The position numbers and the translations under genes were made by a program. The notes under the pieces were generated by a model. The model did not search any database and was not told the DNA's origin. It saw only the letters and a list, made by a program, of their open reading frames with translations. Of a stretch of DNA of 64,000 bases, positions 1 to 8,844 are shown piece after piece; the first letter of the stretch is position 1, and the number at the start of each line of letters is the position of its first letter. The stretch covers positions 62,001 to 126,000 of the forward strand of contig JAHHDR010000004.1 of the NCBI GenBank assembly GCA_019739215.1. The letters run 5' to 3'. This DNA comes from Rhizobium sp. Its GTDB lineage: Bacteria > Pseudomonadota > Alphaproteobacteria > Rhizobiales > Rhizobiaceae.

Positions 1-1
1 G

Positions 2-274
2 AACGGCCATCGCGGCATGCTAGGTGAGTTCGGCGCGCCCAAGAGCAAGGCCTGCGTCGCCGGCATCAAGGCGATGGTGGATGTCGTCGAGCGCAACAAG
101 GATGTGTGGACCGGCTGGACCTACTGGGTCGCGGGTGACTGGTGGTCCCCGGACGAGCCGCTCAATATCCAGCCGACCGAGGACGGAGACCGGCCGCAGC
201 TTCAGGGCCTGCTGCCGGCGCTGCGCGACCTTTCCGCCGAGGGCACCAAATGCCCGGCACTCGATGGCCGTTGA
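2..274 (+). CDS. GH5-type endoglucanase, C-terminal part (5' end outside window)
   Basis: The frame is open from the left edge and ends at 274, leaving about 90 residues. The sequence shows LGEFG near residue 8, which fits the strand carrying the catalytic nucleophile glutamate of glycoside hydrolase family 5, followed by the WTGWTYW aromatic stretch and an IQPT...RPQLQ tail usual at the end of bacterial GH5 cellulase-like enzymes. Such enzymes cut beta-1,4-glucans. Next to polysaccharide genes this one probably trims or processes the exported polymer; that role is inferred. Its last 73 bases overlap the 3' end of the convergent polymerase gene. Confidence 0.8.
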   Translation, partial: NGHRGMLGEFGAPKSKACVAGIKAMVDVVERNKDVWTGWTYWVAGDWWSPDEPLNIQPTEDGDRPQLQGLLPALRDLSAEGTKCPALDGR

Positions 275-1530
275 GGCGCGGGCGCGAGCCAATCCCACAA
301 CGACTTCGCTTTCGGCACGCTGACGGCCGCGGCCGTGCCTGTCAGGAACCACATCAGCGCCGCCGTCTTGATCGAGAAGAACGAGTTGGAAATCACCATG
401 ATGAGGATCAGATAGAGGATCATCATCGAGTGGAAATCCCAGGCCCGCGCGCTTCGCAGCGGCTGGAAGACGAACAACGCCCAGAGCGCCGGAAACCCGA
501 TGAGTCCGAACTTGGTCAGCGTATAGGCCATGCCTGAATCGGCGGTGAACCCATCGGTCGTTTCGACGCCCGCGACGACACCCAACGGCAGTTTCGACAG
601 GATTGCCGCCGTCGCTTCGAGGCGACCGGACAGGCTGTTGTCGCCACCGTGGGTGCCGCTCGACAGTCCGTAGGCGCCGATCACCGCCAGGATGAACAGT
701 GGCATCACCAGCCAGACCGTGCGGGGAATAATGCGGTAGAACGGGGTCAGCACCGCCATCAGAATGCAAGTGAACAGGCCGAAGCGGGCGTCGGCAAAAA
801 CCGTCATCGCGATGGCCGCGGGAAACAGCAGCCATCGGCCCGACCAGCCGCGCCGGAACAGCGCCCAGGCAAAGATGAGCGCCCCGAAATTTCCCATGGA
901 TACGGGTTCGAGGAAAACGGAGGAGACCCGATGCTGGCCGAGGAAGGGCAGGATCGTGCGCGGCTCGGGCCGCAGGCCGGAGATGAACAGGCCCTTGGTG
1001 GCGCCGAAGCTCTCGGCAAGGCTGACCGTGCCGCGCGAGATGTAGTAGCCGAGGACATTGAACCATTCGAGATAGATGTCGAGCAGGAAATATTCAAAGC
1101 AGGCAAAGGCCAGCACGATGGCGGCGGACCACACGACCAGCCGATCGGCAAGGCGGATATCGCGGAGGCGCGAGCCCATGGCGAAGAAGACAATCGGGAT
1201 GAGGATGTCGCGTAGCGCCTTGAGGTCGTTCTGCCCACGCAGCGTGAACAGGAAGATCATGTAGGTGGTGAAGATACCGAGCACGAGATAGAAACCCGCC
1301 CGCCTGTCTGCAGCCACCAGCAGCGCCGTGCCGATGATCGCCAGTTCCATGAGCATGACATGGCTGTCGCGAATGCCCATGACGCGGGTGTTGACGAAGC
1401 AAAGGAAGAAATTGAAGACCAGCCCGCCCATCACGCTGGATATGGCGCAGAAGCGCAGGAAACCCGACAGGAATGTCTCGTCGGTGTCGTGCTTGGGCTC
1501 GATGCTTGGTTCGATGCTGGCAATGGCCAT
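202..1530 (-). CDS. O-antigen ligase / Wzy-like polysaccharide polymerase
   Basis: This 442-residue, very hydrophobic protein has about ten membrane segments and a larger outer loop in its C-terminal half, the layout of Wzy/O-antigen-ligase-type polymerases that join repeat units at the periplasmic face. Two ATG codons lie together at 1533 and 1530. The AGGAGG site sits only 2 bases before the first but 5 before the second, so 1530 is preferred. It begins 10 bases after the stop of the Wzz-like gene and is probably co-transcribed with it. The last 40 or so residues are proline- and serine-rich and overlap the GH5 gene; a missed frame break there is possible. Family assignment rests on topology and context. 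Confidence 0.75.
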   Translation of the reverse strand: MAIASIEPSIEPKHDTDETFLSGFLRFCAISSVMGGLVFNFFLCFVNTRVMGIRDSHVMLMELAIIGTALLVAADRRAGFYLVLGIFTTYMIFLFTLRGQNDLKALRDILIPIVFFAMGSRLRDIRLADRLVVWSAAIVLAFACFEYFLLDIYLEWFNVLGYYISRGTVSLAESFGATKGLFISGLRPEPRTILPFLGQHRVSSVFLEPVSMGNFGALIFAWALFRRGWSGRWLLFPAAIAMTVFADARFGLFTCILMAVLTPFYRIIPRTVWLVMPLFILAVIGAYGLSSGTHGGDNSLSGRLEATAAILSKLPLGVVAGVETTDGFTADSGMAYTLTKFGLIGFPALWALFVFQPLRSARAWDFHSMMILYLILIMVISNSFFSIKTAALMWFLTGTAAAVSVPKAKSLWDWLAPAPQRPSSAGHLVPSAERSRSAGSRP

Positions 1531-1540
1531 CATCGCCTCC

Positions 1541-3538
1541 TCAGGCCGCAGTGCCGAGCTTGATCGTGCCCAGCATTCGGTCTCGCCAGGGCGACAGGGA
1601 ATCGACCAGTTCGCCGAGATGCGCGTCATCGCCGTCCCGCGCGATCAGCAGGATGGCATTAGCACGCTCCAGCAGCTCGGCCAGATGATGCCGGGCCTCC
1701 TCGCCATTGGCGTCGATGATGATAAAGTCCGCCGTCCGGCGCTGGCCTGCGAAGTTGGAGAAGGTCGGAGCCGCATTCCGGACGCGGCGCGGCGTGCCGA
1801 GCGAGAGGCGGCTGAACTTCAGCCTGTCGCCGAGTGGAGCTTCTGACGCGCTTGCCTCCCGGCCGCCCTCACCCCCGGAGAACAGAACCTCCTTGTCGAG
1901 CCGGTGCAGGGCACCGGCCACGTCGGGGAGTAGACGGCCCGCATTGTCATTGTCCGGGGAAATGAAGAGGATCGTGGACGGTCCATCCCGATGGGCGTGC
2001 CTGAGCAGGGTGTCGACAGTCCGCGAGACCCCGATCTGGGTCCTGCGCTCGACATCTCCACCCTCTACGAACTTGCGACCGGAGATCGAGAAGCGGCGCA
2101 CGGCCGGTTGGATCGCGGGGATGTGGGCGATGATGGGCAGGTCGCGCGGTTCGGTTCGTGCGGCAGGCGCAGTGGCCGGCTCTAGGTCCGGCTCGGTGGC
2201 CAAGCCGGTCTCGGCAAAGCGGTTCGGGCCAGCCATGAACCGTGCCAGGATCTCGCGCAGCACGGCAAGCCCGCTGCCGAGCGCGATGCCGAACATAGCA
2301 CCTGCGGCGATGATGATCAGCTTCATCATGAAGGACGGGCCGCCGCCCGGGACCGCCTTGGAGATGATGCGCGAATTGTTGATGTTGACGGTGTCGCGCT
2401 GGCCGAGTTCGCTCGCCCGCGTCAGCAGGGTCTTGTAGAGCGCGCGCAGCGCCTCGACCTGGCTCTGCAGCGCCCGCGCCTTGATGCCGGCCTCGCTGGT
2501 GTCGAGGCTTGACGCCGTCAGTGTCGCGAGACGACGCTGGAGAGCGGTGGCATTGGCGTCCGCACGCTCCATCGCACCCTTCATGGACTGGCGAATGCGG
2601 GCAAGCTCGTCCTCCATCTCCTTGCGCAGGCCGGAGATCTGCGAGCGCGCGGACCGCATCTGCGGATGGTTGGCGCCGAGGGTGGCGGCGAGCTGGTCAG
2701 CACGGGCGGCGAGGTCCGCATAGCGGCCGCGCATCGCGCTCAATGCCGTCGAGGCCAGTGCTTCGGGAATCCCGCCAGCCTCGATGGAACCGACGGTGAG
2801 GCCCTCGACCTGATTGTAGTTGGCACGCTTGAGCTCGAGATCGGCGCGGGCGGCAATGAGCTGGCGGTTGACGCCTTCGACCTGCTGGTCGATCACAAGA
2901 TTCTGCTGCGGGCCGGTGGCAAGGAGGTTGTTCGCTTCCTTGAACTTTTCCAATTCCTCCTCGGCCCGGCGCAGCTTGTCGGCAAGATCGCTCGCCTGGA
3001 TCTCGAAGGCACCGCTGGCGCGTGTCGAGGCGTCGGCGCGCGCTTCGTGCAGCCGCTTGAGGTAGACATCGGCAATCGTATTGGCGATCTTCGCCGCCAT
3101 GGTCATGTCACGGTGCTTGACCGTCAGCGACAGCACGTAGGACGTGCCCTCGCGCATGATCACCATGTTTTTCTGCAATGCCCCGACAACGGCGACGGTG
3201 GCGATTTCCTTGTCGGCAATGCCGGTCGGATTGAGGAAACGGTCCGATGTGAGGTTGAGCGTATCGACGACCGGATTCAGCACCTCGCGCGATTGCACGA
3301 TGTAGATCTGGCTTTCGAGCGTCGCGCCATCCTGGTTGGCAGCCGATGCCATATTGGGATCGGGCGGGCTGGCCGAGAGGCCCTGCGGGTCGATCAGGAC
3401 ATCCGTCGTCGCCATGAAGACGGGCTTGCGCATCACGACGAAGGCCAATGCCAGCGCCACGCAGAAGAGCGCCGTGACGACGACGTAGAGCCAGCGTCTC
3501 AGCAATATGCCCGGCAACTGGAAAATATCGATACCCAT
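1541..3538 (-). CDS. Wzz/GumC-type polysaccharide co-polymerase with degenerate kinase-like C-terminus
   Basis: This 665-residue inner-membrane protein has a Wzz domain with a first membrane helix near residues 18-38, a long periplasmic alpha-helical coiled-coil region, and a second membrane helix near residue 403. Such proteins set polymer chain length. A cytoplasmic domain of about 200 residues follows where BY-kinases have a P-loop ATPase. Here the expected Walker A stretch reads FISPDNDNAG, with no GKS/T, and no C-terminal tyrosine cluster is visible, so it is probably not a kinase. The start at 3538 has a GGAAGG site; the longer upstream frame has no support. It is divergent from the glycosyltransferase at 3797 and heads the polymerase transcript. 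Confidence 0.85.
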   Translation of the reverse strand: MGIDIFQLPGILLRRWLYVVVTALFCVALALAFVVMRKPVFMATTDVLIDPQGLSASPPDPNMASAANQDGATLESQIYIVQSREVLNPVVDTLNLTSDRFLNPTGIADKEIATVAVVGALQKNMVIMREGTSYVLSLTVKHRDMTMAAKIANTIADVYLKRLHEARADASTRASGAFEIQASDLADKLRRAEEELEKFKEANNLLATGPQQNLVIDQQVEGVNRQLIAARADLELKRANYNQVEGLTVGSIEAGGIPEALASTALSAMRGRYADLAARADQLAATLGANHPQMRSARSQISGLRKEMEDELARIRQSMKGAMERADANATALQRRLATLTASSLDTSEAGIKARALQSQVEALRALYKTLLTRASELGQRDTVNINNSRIISKAVPGGGPSFMMKLIIIAAGAMFGIALGSGLAVLREILARFMAGPNRFAETGLATEPDLEPATAPAARTEPRDLPIIAHIPAIQPAVRRFSISGRKFVEGGDVERRTQIGVSRTVDTLLRHAHRDGPSTILFISPDNDNAGRLLPDVAGALHRLDKEVLFSGGEGGREASASEAPLGDRLKFSRLSLGTPRRVRNAAPTFSNFAGQRRTADFIIIDANGEEARHHLAELLERANAILLIARDGDDAHLGELVDSLSPWRDRMLGTIKLGTAA

Positions 3539-3796
3539 GGCCTGCCTTCCGGTCCTGCCGGAGGACCCGGCAAGGGAGGTGAACTCCAAAGCATTCCGCA
3601 ACGCGAAGAAGTTGACCCAATCTTTCAGACTATGGTTAACGGCGGGTAACCACGGTCCTTTCAAGTGCCGGGTTCTTTGACAGATTTCGTTTACCATGCG
3701 GCGACAAAGCCGCCCCAGACCGAGCCGGGTTAACCGCGGCATGAGTGCTTTTGGGCTACTGAAAATGGAACAGAATTGCAGCAACAGGCGAATCTC

Positions 3797-4961
3797 ATGA
3801 AGCCGATTGACCATTCGACGCTGGTTCAGGGTGCGGTCGCCTTTGACGCGCCGCTCGTCGTCCATGTCGTGCGCCAGTTCCTCCCCAATCGAGGGGGGCT
3901 CGAGGATGTCGTATACAATCTCGCCCAACAATCGTTGGGCGCCGGCTATCGCGTGCGCGTGGTCACGCTGAACTCCCTGTTTTCCGCCCGAGAACAACTG
4001 CTGCCCGCGCGGGAAACGATCGACGGTATCGAGATCGTCCGGATCGCCTGGCGCGGGTCGTCACGATATCCGCTGGCGCCCGCGGTGCTCGGCCATATCG
4101 GGGATGCGGATCTGGTTCATGTCCACGCGATCGATTTCTTCTTCGATTTTCTGGCGCTGACGGGTCCGCTCCATGGTCGCAGGATGATTGTCACGACGCA
4201 TGGCGGCTTCTTTCACACCCAGCGTTTCTCGGCGATCAAAAAAGTATGGTTCCAGACGCTGACGCGGGCGTCGGCGTCCCGCTATCGGGCCGTCGTCGGC
4301 TGCAGCCAGTCGGACGTCGATACGTTTCGGAAAATCGCTTCGCGCCGGACGCGGCTGATCGAAAACGGCGCCGATACGGAAAAATTCGCCGGCGCCTCCT
4401 CGTCCGAGCCGCGCAAGAGGATCGTCACGATCGGCCGGTTCTCGGTGAACAAGCGGCTCGAACGGCTGATCGAAAACCGCGGGCGTGCTGTGCCGGCGCG
4501 ATCCCGCCTGGCATCTCGACATCATTGGCGTGCCATCCGACCTGACTGTCGCCGACCTCGATTCGCTGATCGCCCGTCGCGGTCTTTCCGGCAATGTCAT
4601 GCTGCGGGTCGGACTCGGCAATCCCGAGATTCGTTCGCTGCTCTGCCGCGCGTCGATTTTCGCATCCGCATCCGAGTATGAGGGATTTGGCCTAGTGGCG
4701 ATCGAGGCGATGAGCGCAGGCCTAGTCCCGGTTCTGGAGGGCAACGCGGCCTATGCCGCGCTGGCCGGCCGGCACGCCGATATCCGGCTTTGCGACTTCA
4801 CCACGCCCGAGACGGCAGCGTCCACCATCGAAGCCGCGCACGCGACGCTGGTCGCCGATGCCGATCTTCGAGAGCGGCTGATAGAGACCGCCAACGGTTA
4901 TTCCTGGGCCGGGTCGACGGAACGCTACCTGAAACTCTATGCCGACGTGCTGGCCGACTAG
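3797..4961 (+). CDS. GT4 family glycosyltransferase, frame broken at 4473-4476
   Basis: The first part (3797 to about 4475) has the GT-B N-terminal fold, with the glycine-rich VRQFLPNRGG loop near residues 26-35 and a DLVHVHAIDF strand. The second part continues one frame away with the typical GT4 C-terminal signature ASEYEGFGLVAIEAMSAG, including the paired glutamates. Removing one A from the A4 run at 4473-4476 joins both into a 387-residue enzyme of normal length. It would transfer a sugar to the exopolysaccharide repeat unit from a nucleotide donor. ATG 3797 is chosen; a TTG at 3776 is an alternative. The stop codon lies inside the terminal repeat of the intergenic element at 4958-5064. 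Confidence 0.8.
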
Positions 4962-5064
4962 AGTATTTCCGGCTAAAACGGTGCCGCCGTCAATGTTCCA
5001 TCTCTTTGTTTTCACGCAATTCCTGATGCAAAACCGCTTCGTACTTTCGCTGGAATTGCTCTAG
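4958..5064. repeat. Rhizobial-type intergenic repeat (MITE-like) with imperfect terminal inverted repeats
   Basis: About 107 bp between two convergent glycosyltransferase genes. The ends, CTAGAGTATTTCC and the complement of GGAATTGCTCTAG, match at 10 of 13 positions. The interior, with CAAAACCGCTTCG and TTTGTTTTCACGCAATTCC stretches, resembles a short repeat I recognise as scattered between genes in rhizobial genomes. The terminal CTAG sequences supply the TAG stop codons of both flanking genes. No second copy is seen in this window. Confidence 0.6.
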
Positions 5065-6065
5065 CCCACGGCCTGGCGATAGAGGCTGACATGTCTCAGC
5101 GCGATCTGGCGCCAATCACGGGCGTGCATCTCCTGCTCCAGCAGTTCCGGTGCCTTGCGGCGGAGGAGCGTGCCGTCGAGCATCCGTCCTATCGTTGCTG
5201 CCGACTCTGCCGGCGTCGCCACGGGATGGGTGACCGCCCGAAGCCACCCCGGCGTCGCCGCCGCATGGGTGGTGAGCACGGTGAGACCGTGATCCAATGC
5301 CGCCAGCGCCGAGCCACGCTTGTCGGAAACGCCATCCGGGAACGGCAGAAGCGCGAAACTCGCGGCATTCAGTTCGGCGGACACTTCGTCCGCAGGCAGG
5401 CTCAGGCGCTTGACGATTCCATGCTGTGCCACTGCGCCATGCACAAGCGACCTGAACTCCGGGTCGTTGTCCGTCATGGCGCCGATCATGCGGATTTCCA
5501 TCGAACTGCCTGCGGCCCGCAACAATGCGGCAGTCTCGAGAAAGTGCTCGACGCCCTTGTTGCGGGAGATCTGGCCGAAATAGACAAGGCGCTCGGGACC
5601 GGGGACGCGGCCGCCGATGCGGGTGATGTTGTTGCCGATCGGCACGACGTCGAGCCGGCTGCCGGACCAGGGATACCAGCGCTGGAAGTTGCCGCGCTCG
5701 GTGCTGTTCGAAAAGATGATCCTGCGGGCCAGCAGGCTGTGGGAGGCAAACAGGGCTTTTCGCGGCAGACTGAAAACCCGAAATTCGTGCAGCGTCACGA
5801 ACAGTCGCGGCAGCAGGAGGGGCAAGGCCGCCGGCGAGAGAGAATTACCCATGGTCAGGGACGGATATTGCAGATGGAAGACAGTGTCCGGCCGACCGCC
5901 ATGGCGGCGGCGCACGGCGCGCGCCGCTTCGAGGGACCATGTCGAGGGCTCTTCCAGGACAACCTCAAGGCCCATAATCCCGAGGGCGTCGGCAAGCCGA
6001 TAAGTATAGTCGGCGACGCCGCACATCGAAGCTCCCGGCGATGTGACGATGAGGACGACTTTCAA
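5061..6065 (-). CDS. GT4 family glycosyltransferase
   Basis: This 334-residue GT-B glycosyltransferase starts with a first Rossmann strand (VVLIVTSPG) and has a GVADYTYRLADAL acceptor-side helix. The donor half shows RLVYFGQISRNKGVEHFLE, typical of GT4 enzymes. The final EX7E motif is weaker than in the neighbour at 3797; ALAALDHGL stands where EAMSxG is usual. The likely start is TTG at 6065, since the next in-frame ATG would remove the first beta strand; a GGGAG lies 11 bases upstream. It is convergent with the first GT4 gene across the intergenic repeat, and probably adds another sugar in the same exopolysaccharide pathway. Confidence 0.82.
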   Translation of the reverse strand: MKVVLIVTSPGASMCGVADYTYRLADALGIMGLEVVLEEPSTWSLEAARAVRRRHGGRPDTVFHLQYPSLTMGNSLSPAALPLLLPRLFVTLHEFRVFSLPRKALFASHSLLARRIIFSNSTERGNFQRWYPWSGSRLDVVPIGNNITRIGGRVPGPERLVYFGQISRNKGVEHFLETAALLRAAGSSMEIRMIGAMTDNDPEFRSLVHGAVAQHGIVKRLSLPADEVSAELNAASFALLPFPDGVSDKRGSALAALDHGLTVLTTHAAATPGWLRAVTHPVATPAESAATIGRMLDGTLLRRKAPELLEQEMHARDWRQIALRHVSLYRQAVG

Positions 6066-6273
6066 TGCTGTTGTACTCCCGGTGGCAAGTCATCCCGAAT
6101 ACCGCCGGCCGCCTTAAGATGGCGTAAAGCGCTGACCTCGGCAATGATCGGCGGTGCCTGGCTACCGTGCCGCCAGCCCACTTTCTCTTAAGTTTTTTCG
6201 TCTATTTTCGATCGGCGATTGCATCATCAGCACAGGGGCTTGGCGAGGCGCTCAGGTTCGCAACGGGGGACGC

Positions 6274-7269
6274 ATGAAAGGAAAGCTGGCCGACCTGGCC
6301 TTCGAACTCGGCCTGTTCAAGCCGTTTGCCTTCCTGGCGCGGGGACGCGGTGCGATCCTGATGCTGCATGAAGTGCATGCCGGACCCAACCTCGCCCGCT
6401 TCGACGGAACGACAGCGGCAGAACTCGATCACATCCTCACGGCCCTACGACGCTGGGATGTCGATCTCATTGCCATGGACGATTTCCTGCCGCGCCTCCG
6501 CTCCGACAATCCGCGGCACTTTGTCGTCATCACGCTTGATGACGGCTACCGCGACAACTTCACCAATGCCTTGCCGGTGCTGGAACGGCACAAGGCGCCC
6601 GCGCTGATCAACGTGCCGACGCAAGCTGTGACGCGCGACCTCTACTGCTGGTGGCTGGCACTGCGAACGCTCTTCATCGAACGAGACAGAGTTCAGGTCG
6701 AGCCCATGGGTCGCACATTCGACACCGGCAACCCGGAGGCGAAGATCGCCGGCTATCGCGAGGCACAGCGCTGGATCGCGGCCGACTTCGCGCGCGCGGC
6801 GGATTGGCATGCGTGGTTCGACGCCGAGGGCGTTTCCTTCGCAGACCTCTGCGACAGAATCTTCATGGGTGAGCGGGAACTCAAGGCTTGCGCGGCCCAT
6901 CCACTGATCACGATCGGCGGGCATTCAACGACACACAGGTCGCTGGCGAGCCTTCCGGAAGACGCGATGCGGGCGGAACTCGCCGACAACAAGACCTTTC
7001 TCGAAGGCCTGCTCCAAACCCCGGTCGACCATATGGCGTATCCTTTCGGCGGCAGCGCGCAATGCGGGCCGCGAGAGGCCGCCGCGGCCCGCACCTGCGG
7101 CTACAAGACCGCCATTGCCGTGCGTCATGGCAAGCTGGCCGCACAGACGGCCGACGATCCCTACCTCCTGCCTCGCGAGGATGCGGGCTATCATGGTATC
7201 GGTGATCGACAGCTCTACGGCATCGTCAATGGGCTCTATGGCCTGCGCACGGGGTTGGCGGGCGGCTAG
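6274..7269 (+). CDS. Polysaccharide deacetylase (CE4/NodB family)
   Basis: This 331-residue protein has the NodB homology motifs in order: TLDDG near residue 87 (catalytic Asp and metal Asp), HSTTH near 217 (metal-binding histidines) and YPFGG near 255. CE4 enzymes remove N- or O-acetyl groups from sugars. In this locus it probably deacetylates the exopolysaccharide or its lipid-linked precursor. A frame extends 40 codons further upstream, but the ATG at 6274 follows a GGGGGA and begins the conserved part. No signal peptide is evident, so a cytoplasmic or membrane-associated site is likely. It is convergent with the GT2 gene, 9 bases apart. Confidence 0.85.
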   Translation: MKGKLADLAFELGLFKPFAFLARGRGAILMLHEVHAGPNLARFDGTTAAELDHILTALRRWDVDLIAMDDFLPRLRSDNPRHFVVITLDDGYRDNFTNALPVLERHKAPALINVPTQAVTRDLYCWWLALRTLFIERDRVQVEPMGRTFDTGNPEAKIAGYREAQRWIAADFARAADWHAWFDAEGVSFADLCDRIFMGERELKACAAHPLITIGGHSTTHRSLASLPEDAMRAELADNKTFLEGLLQTPVDHMAYPFGGSAQCGPREAAAARTCGYKTAIAVRHGKLAAQTADDPYLLPREDAGYHGIGDRQLYGIVNGLYGLRTGLAGG

Positions 7270-7278
7270 GCGACGTCT

Positions 7279-8400
7279 TCAGAAGCCTGACAGAGCCGGT
7301 GGCCGCAGGTGGTCAGAAAGCACGGTGGCCGCGCTCGACTTGACATAACGGCGTGCCTGCCGCAGCAGACCTGACGCCCGGTCCATGCTCCGGGCTCCCG
7401 AGGCGCCGAGCGCAAATCTCATTCGGTCGTATCTCGAAATATACCCGTCGAGCCCGCAACGCTTGAGCAGACCCAGCACTGCGTCGGCGCTGCAGCGACC
7501 GTACAGGGCATCGACGAGATTGTCGGTGAAGTTGGACAGACCGCGGTCATAGGCTGCCGATTCGGCGCCGGAGAACCCCCGGTGGTTCCGGACCGTCGTC
7601 AGCCAAGGCGCGAGGGCTTCCAGCCGATCGGGTTCGACACTGTCGGACCCGGAGAGCATGGCGAGCAGCGCCATATCGCTCCCCACAATGCCATTGGCTT
7701 CGAGCTGCCGCATGGTGACGCGGAAATGGTAGCCGGGATTTTTGCCGGACAGGCGGCTGGTGACGCTGCCATGGCCCTGGCGGCGCACCAGCAGGCGGGC
7801 TTCGGGCATGATCATCGTGGGATGGGACAGGCCGATGCGGGAGAGAAGTTCGAAATCCTCGGCCAGAAGATAGCTCTCGTCGTAATGCAACTCGGCGCGG
7901 TCGAGCTTTCGCATGTCGAAAAGCACCGTCGGGTGGATGTGGAACGTGCCGAATATGTTCTCGACGCGGATTTCGCCGGGCGTGCGCGGCCGGCGGGCGC
8001 CGATGAAGACACGACCCGGGAAGAAGGTATAGTCGACTTCCGTGCTGCACAACGCAATCTCATCGGACACCGACAGCAGCGCGATTTCGTCCGCCAGTCG
8101 GGTGCGATAGGCAAGATCGTCGGCGTCCATGCGGGCGATGAAATCGCCTTGCGCATGGGCCAATGCGAAATTCGAGGCTGCGGCCGATCCGCCGTTCGGC
8201 TTGGTGAAGACGCGGATGCGGCTGTCGGTGCGCGCCAGCCCCTCAAGGACCTCGTGAGAGTTGTCCGTCGAGCCGTCATCCACGGCAATGATCTCGATGT
8301 CACGCCAGGTCTGGTCAAGAAGGCTTGCCACGGTGGCGGCCACGAAGGGCGCTGCATTGTAGACGGGAAGAATGATGCTCACGAAGTCTGAACGGGACAT
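7279..8400 (-). CDS. GT2 family glycosyltransferase
   Basis: This 373-residue GT-A enzyme has the N-terminal SIILPVYNAAPFV strand, the nucleotide-binding AVDDGSTDNS near residue 40, and the metal-binding DAD motif in ARMDADDLAYRTRL near residue 92. GT2 enzymes transfer a sugar from a nucleotide sugar with inversion. The C-terminal 150 residues are less conserved and may hold acceptor specificity. The start at 8400 is backed by GGGGAAAGG five bases upstream. It faces a 444-bp control region shared with the divergent flippase. The sugar it transfers cannot be told from sequence. Confidence 0.85.
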   Translation of the reverse strand: MSRSDFVSIILPVYNAAPFVAATVASLLDQTWRDIEIIAVDDGSTDNSHEVLEGLARTDSRIRVFTKPNGGSAAASNFALAHAQGDFIARMDADDLAYRTRLADEIALLSVSDEIALCSTEVDYTFFPGRVFIGARRPRTPGEIRVENIFGTFHIHPTVLFDMRKLDRAELHYDESYLLAEDFELLSRIGLSHPTMIMPEARLLVRRQGHGSVTSRLSGKNPGYHFRVTMRQLEANGIVGSDMALLAMLSGSDSVEPDRLEALAPWLTTVRNHRGFSGAESAAYDRGLSNFTDNLVDALYGRCSADAVLGLLKRCGLDGYISRYDRMRFALGASGARSMDRASGLLRQARRYVKSSAATVLSDHLRPPALSGF

Positions 8401-8844
8401 TGTCGCCTTTCCCCATCGCTTCCGGAAGCCGGTCTCGGCCGCCGTTCGCCTATGTGTCCGCCTTCGCTCATCACGCTTTTAGATGAAGAAAGCGTTAGAG
8501 TGGAGTGACCGCGCACGATAATGCGCTTCTGCGCGGTATTTCGATGTCGATCAGCGTCACCTTCGGCCGCGCCGTGCCATTGTGGGGCGGGGCAAAAGCA
8601 AGGTGAGGCGATACTGTGCCAAAAGGACGCAGGACCGGTCCGCCAAGGCCGCCATTTCGGCCTAGAGACATGTTTCTGGACGTTTTTTAGCGCTGCATCA
8701 AACTTCAATTAAGGAATTGGCAATACAGTTATCCGTGCAAATTCCTGTGAGGCCCTACCGCGAGTGCGGCATCGCGGTCCGCGATCCAAGACAGTACGCC
8801 ATGAGCATGAACGACCCCCGCGCCCGGACCTTCGGAGGCAGCCA
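8401..8844. other. Divergent intergenic region with two inverted repeats
   Basis: No gene is seen in these 444 bases between the GT2 and flippase genes. Two dyads stand out: ACGCTTT / AAAGCGT at 8473-8479 and 8489-8495, and ACCGCGCA / TGCGCGGT at 8508-8515 and 8530-8537. Either could be a regulator site or an RNA hairpin. The region presumably contains both divergent promoters; I cannot place them with confidence. Confidence 0.4.
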
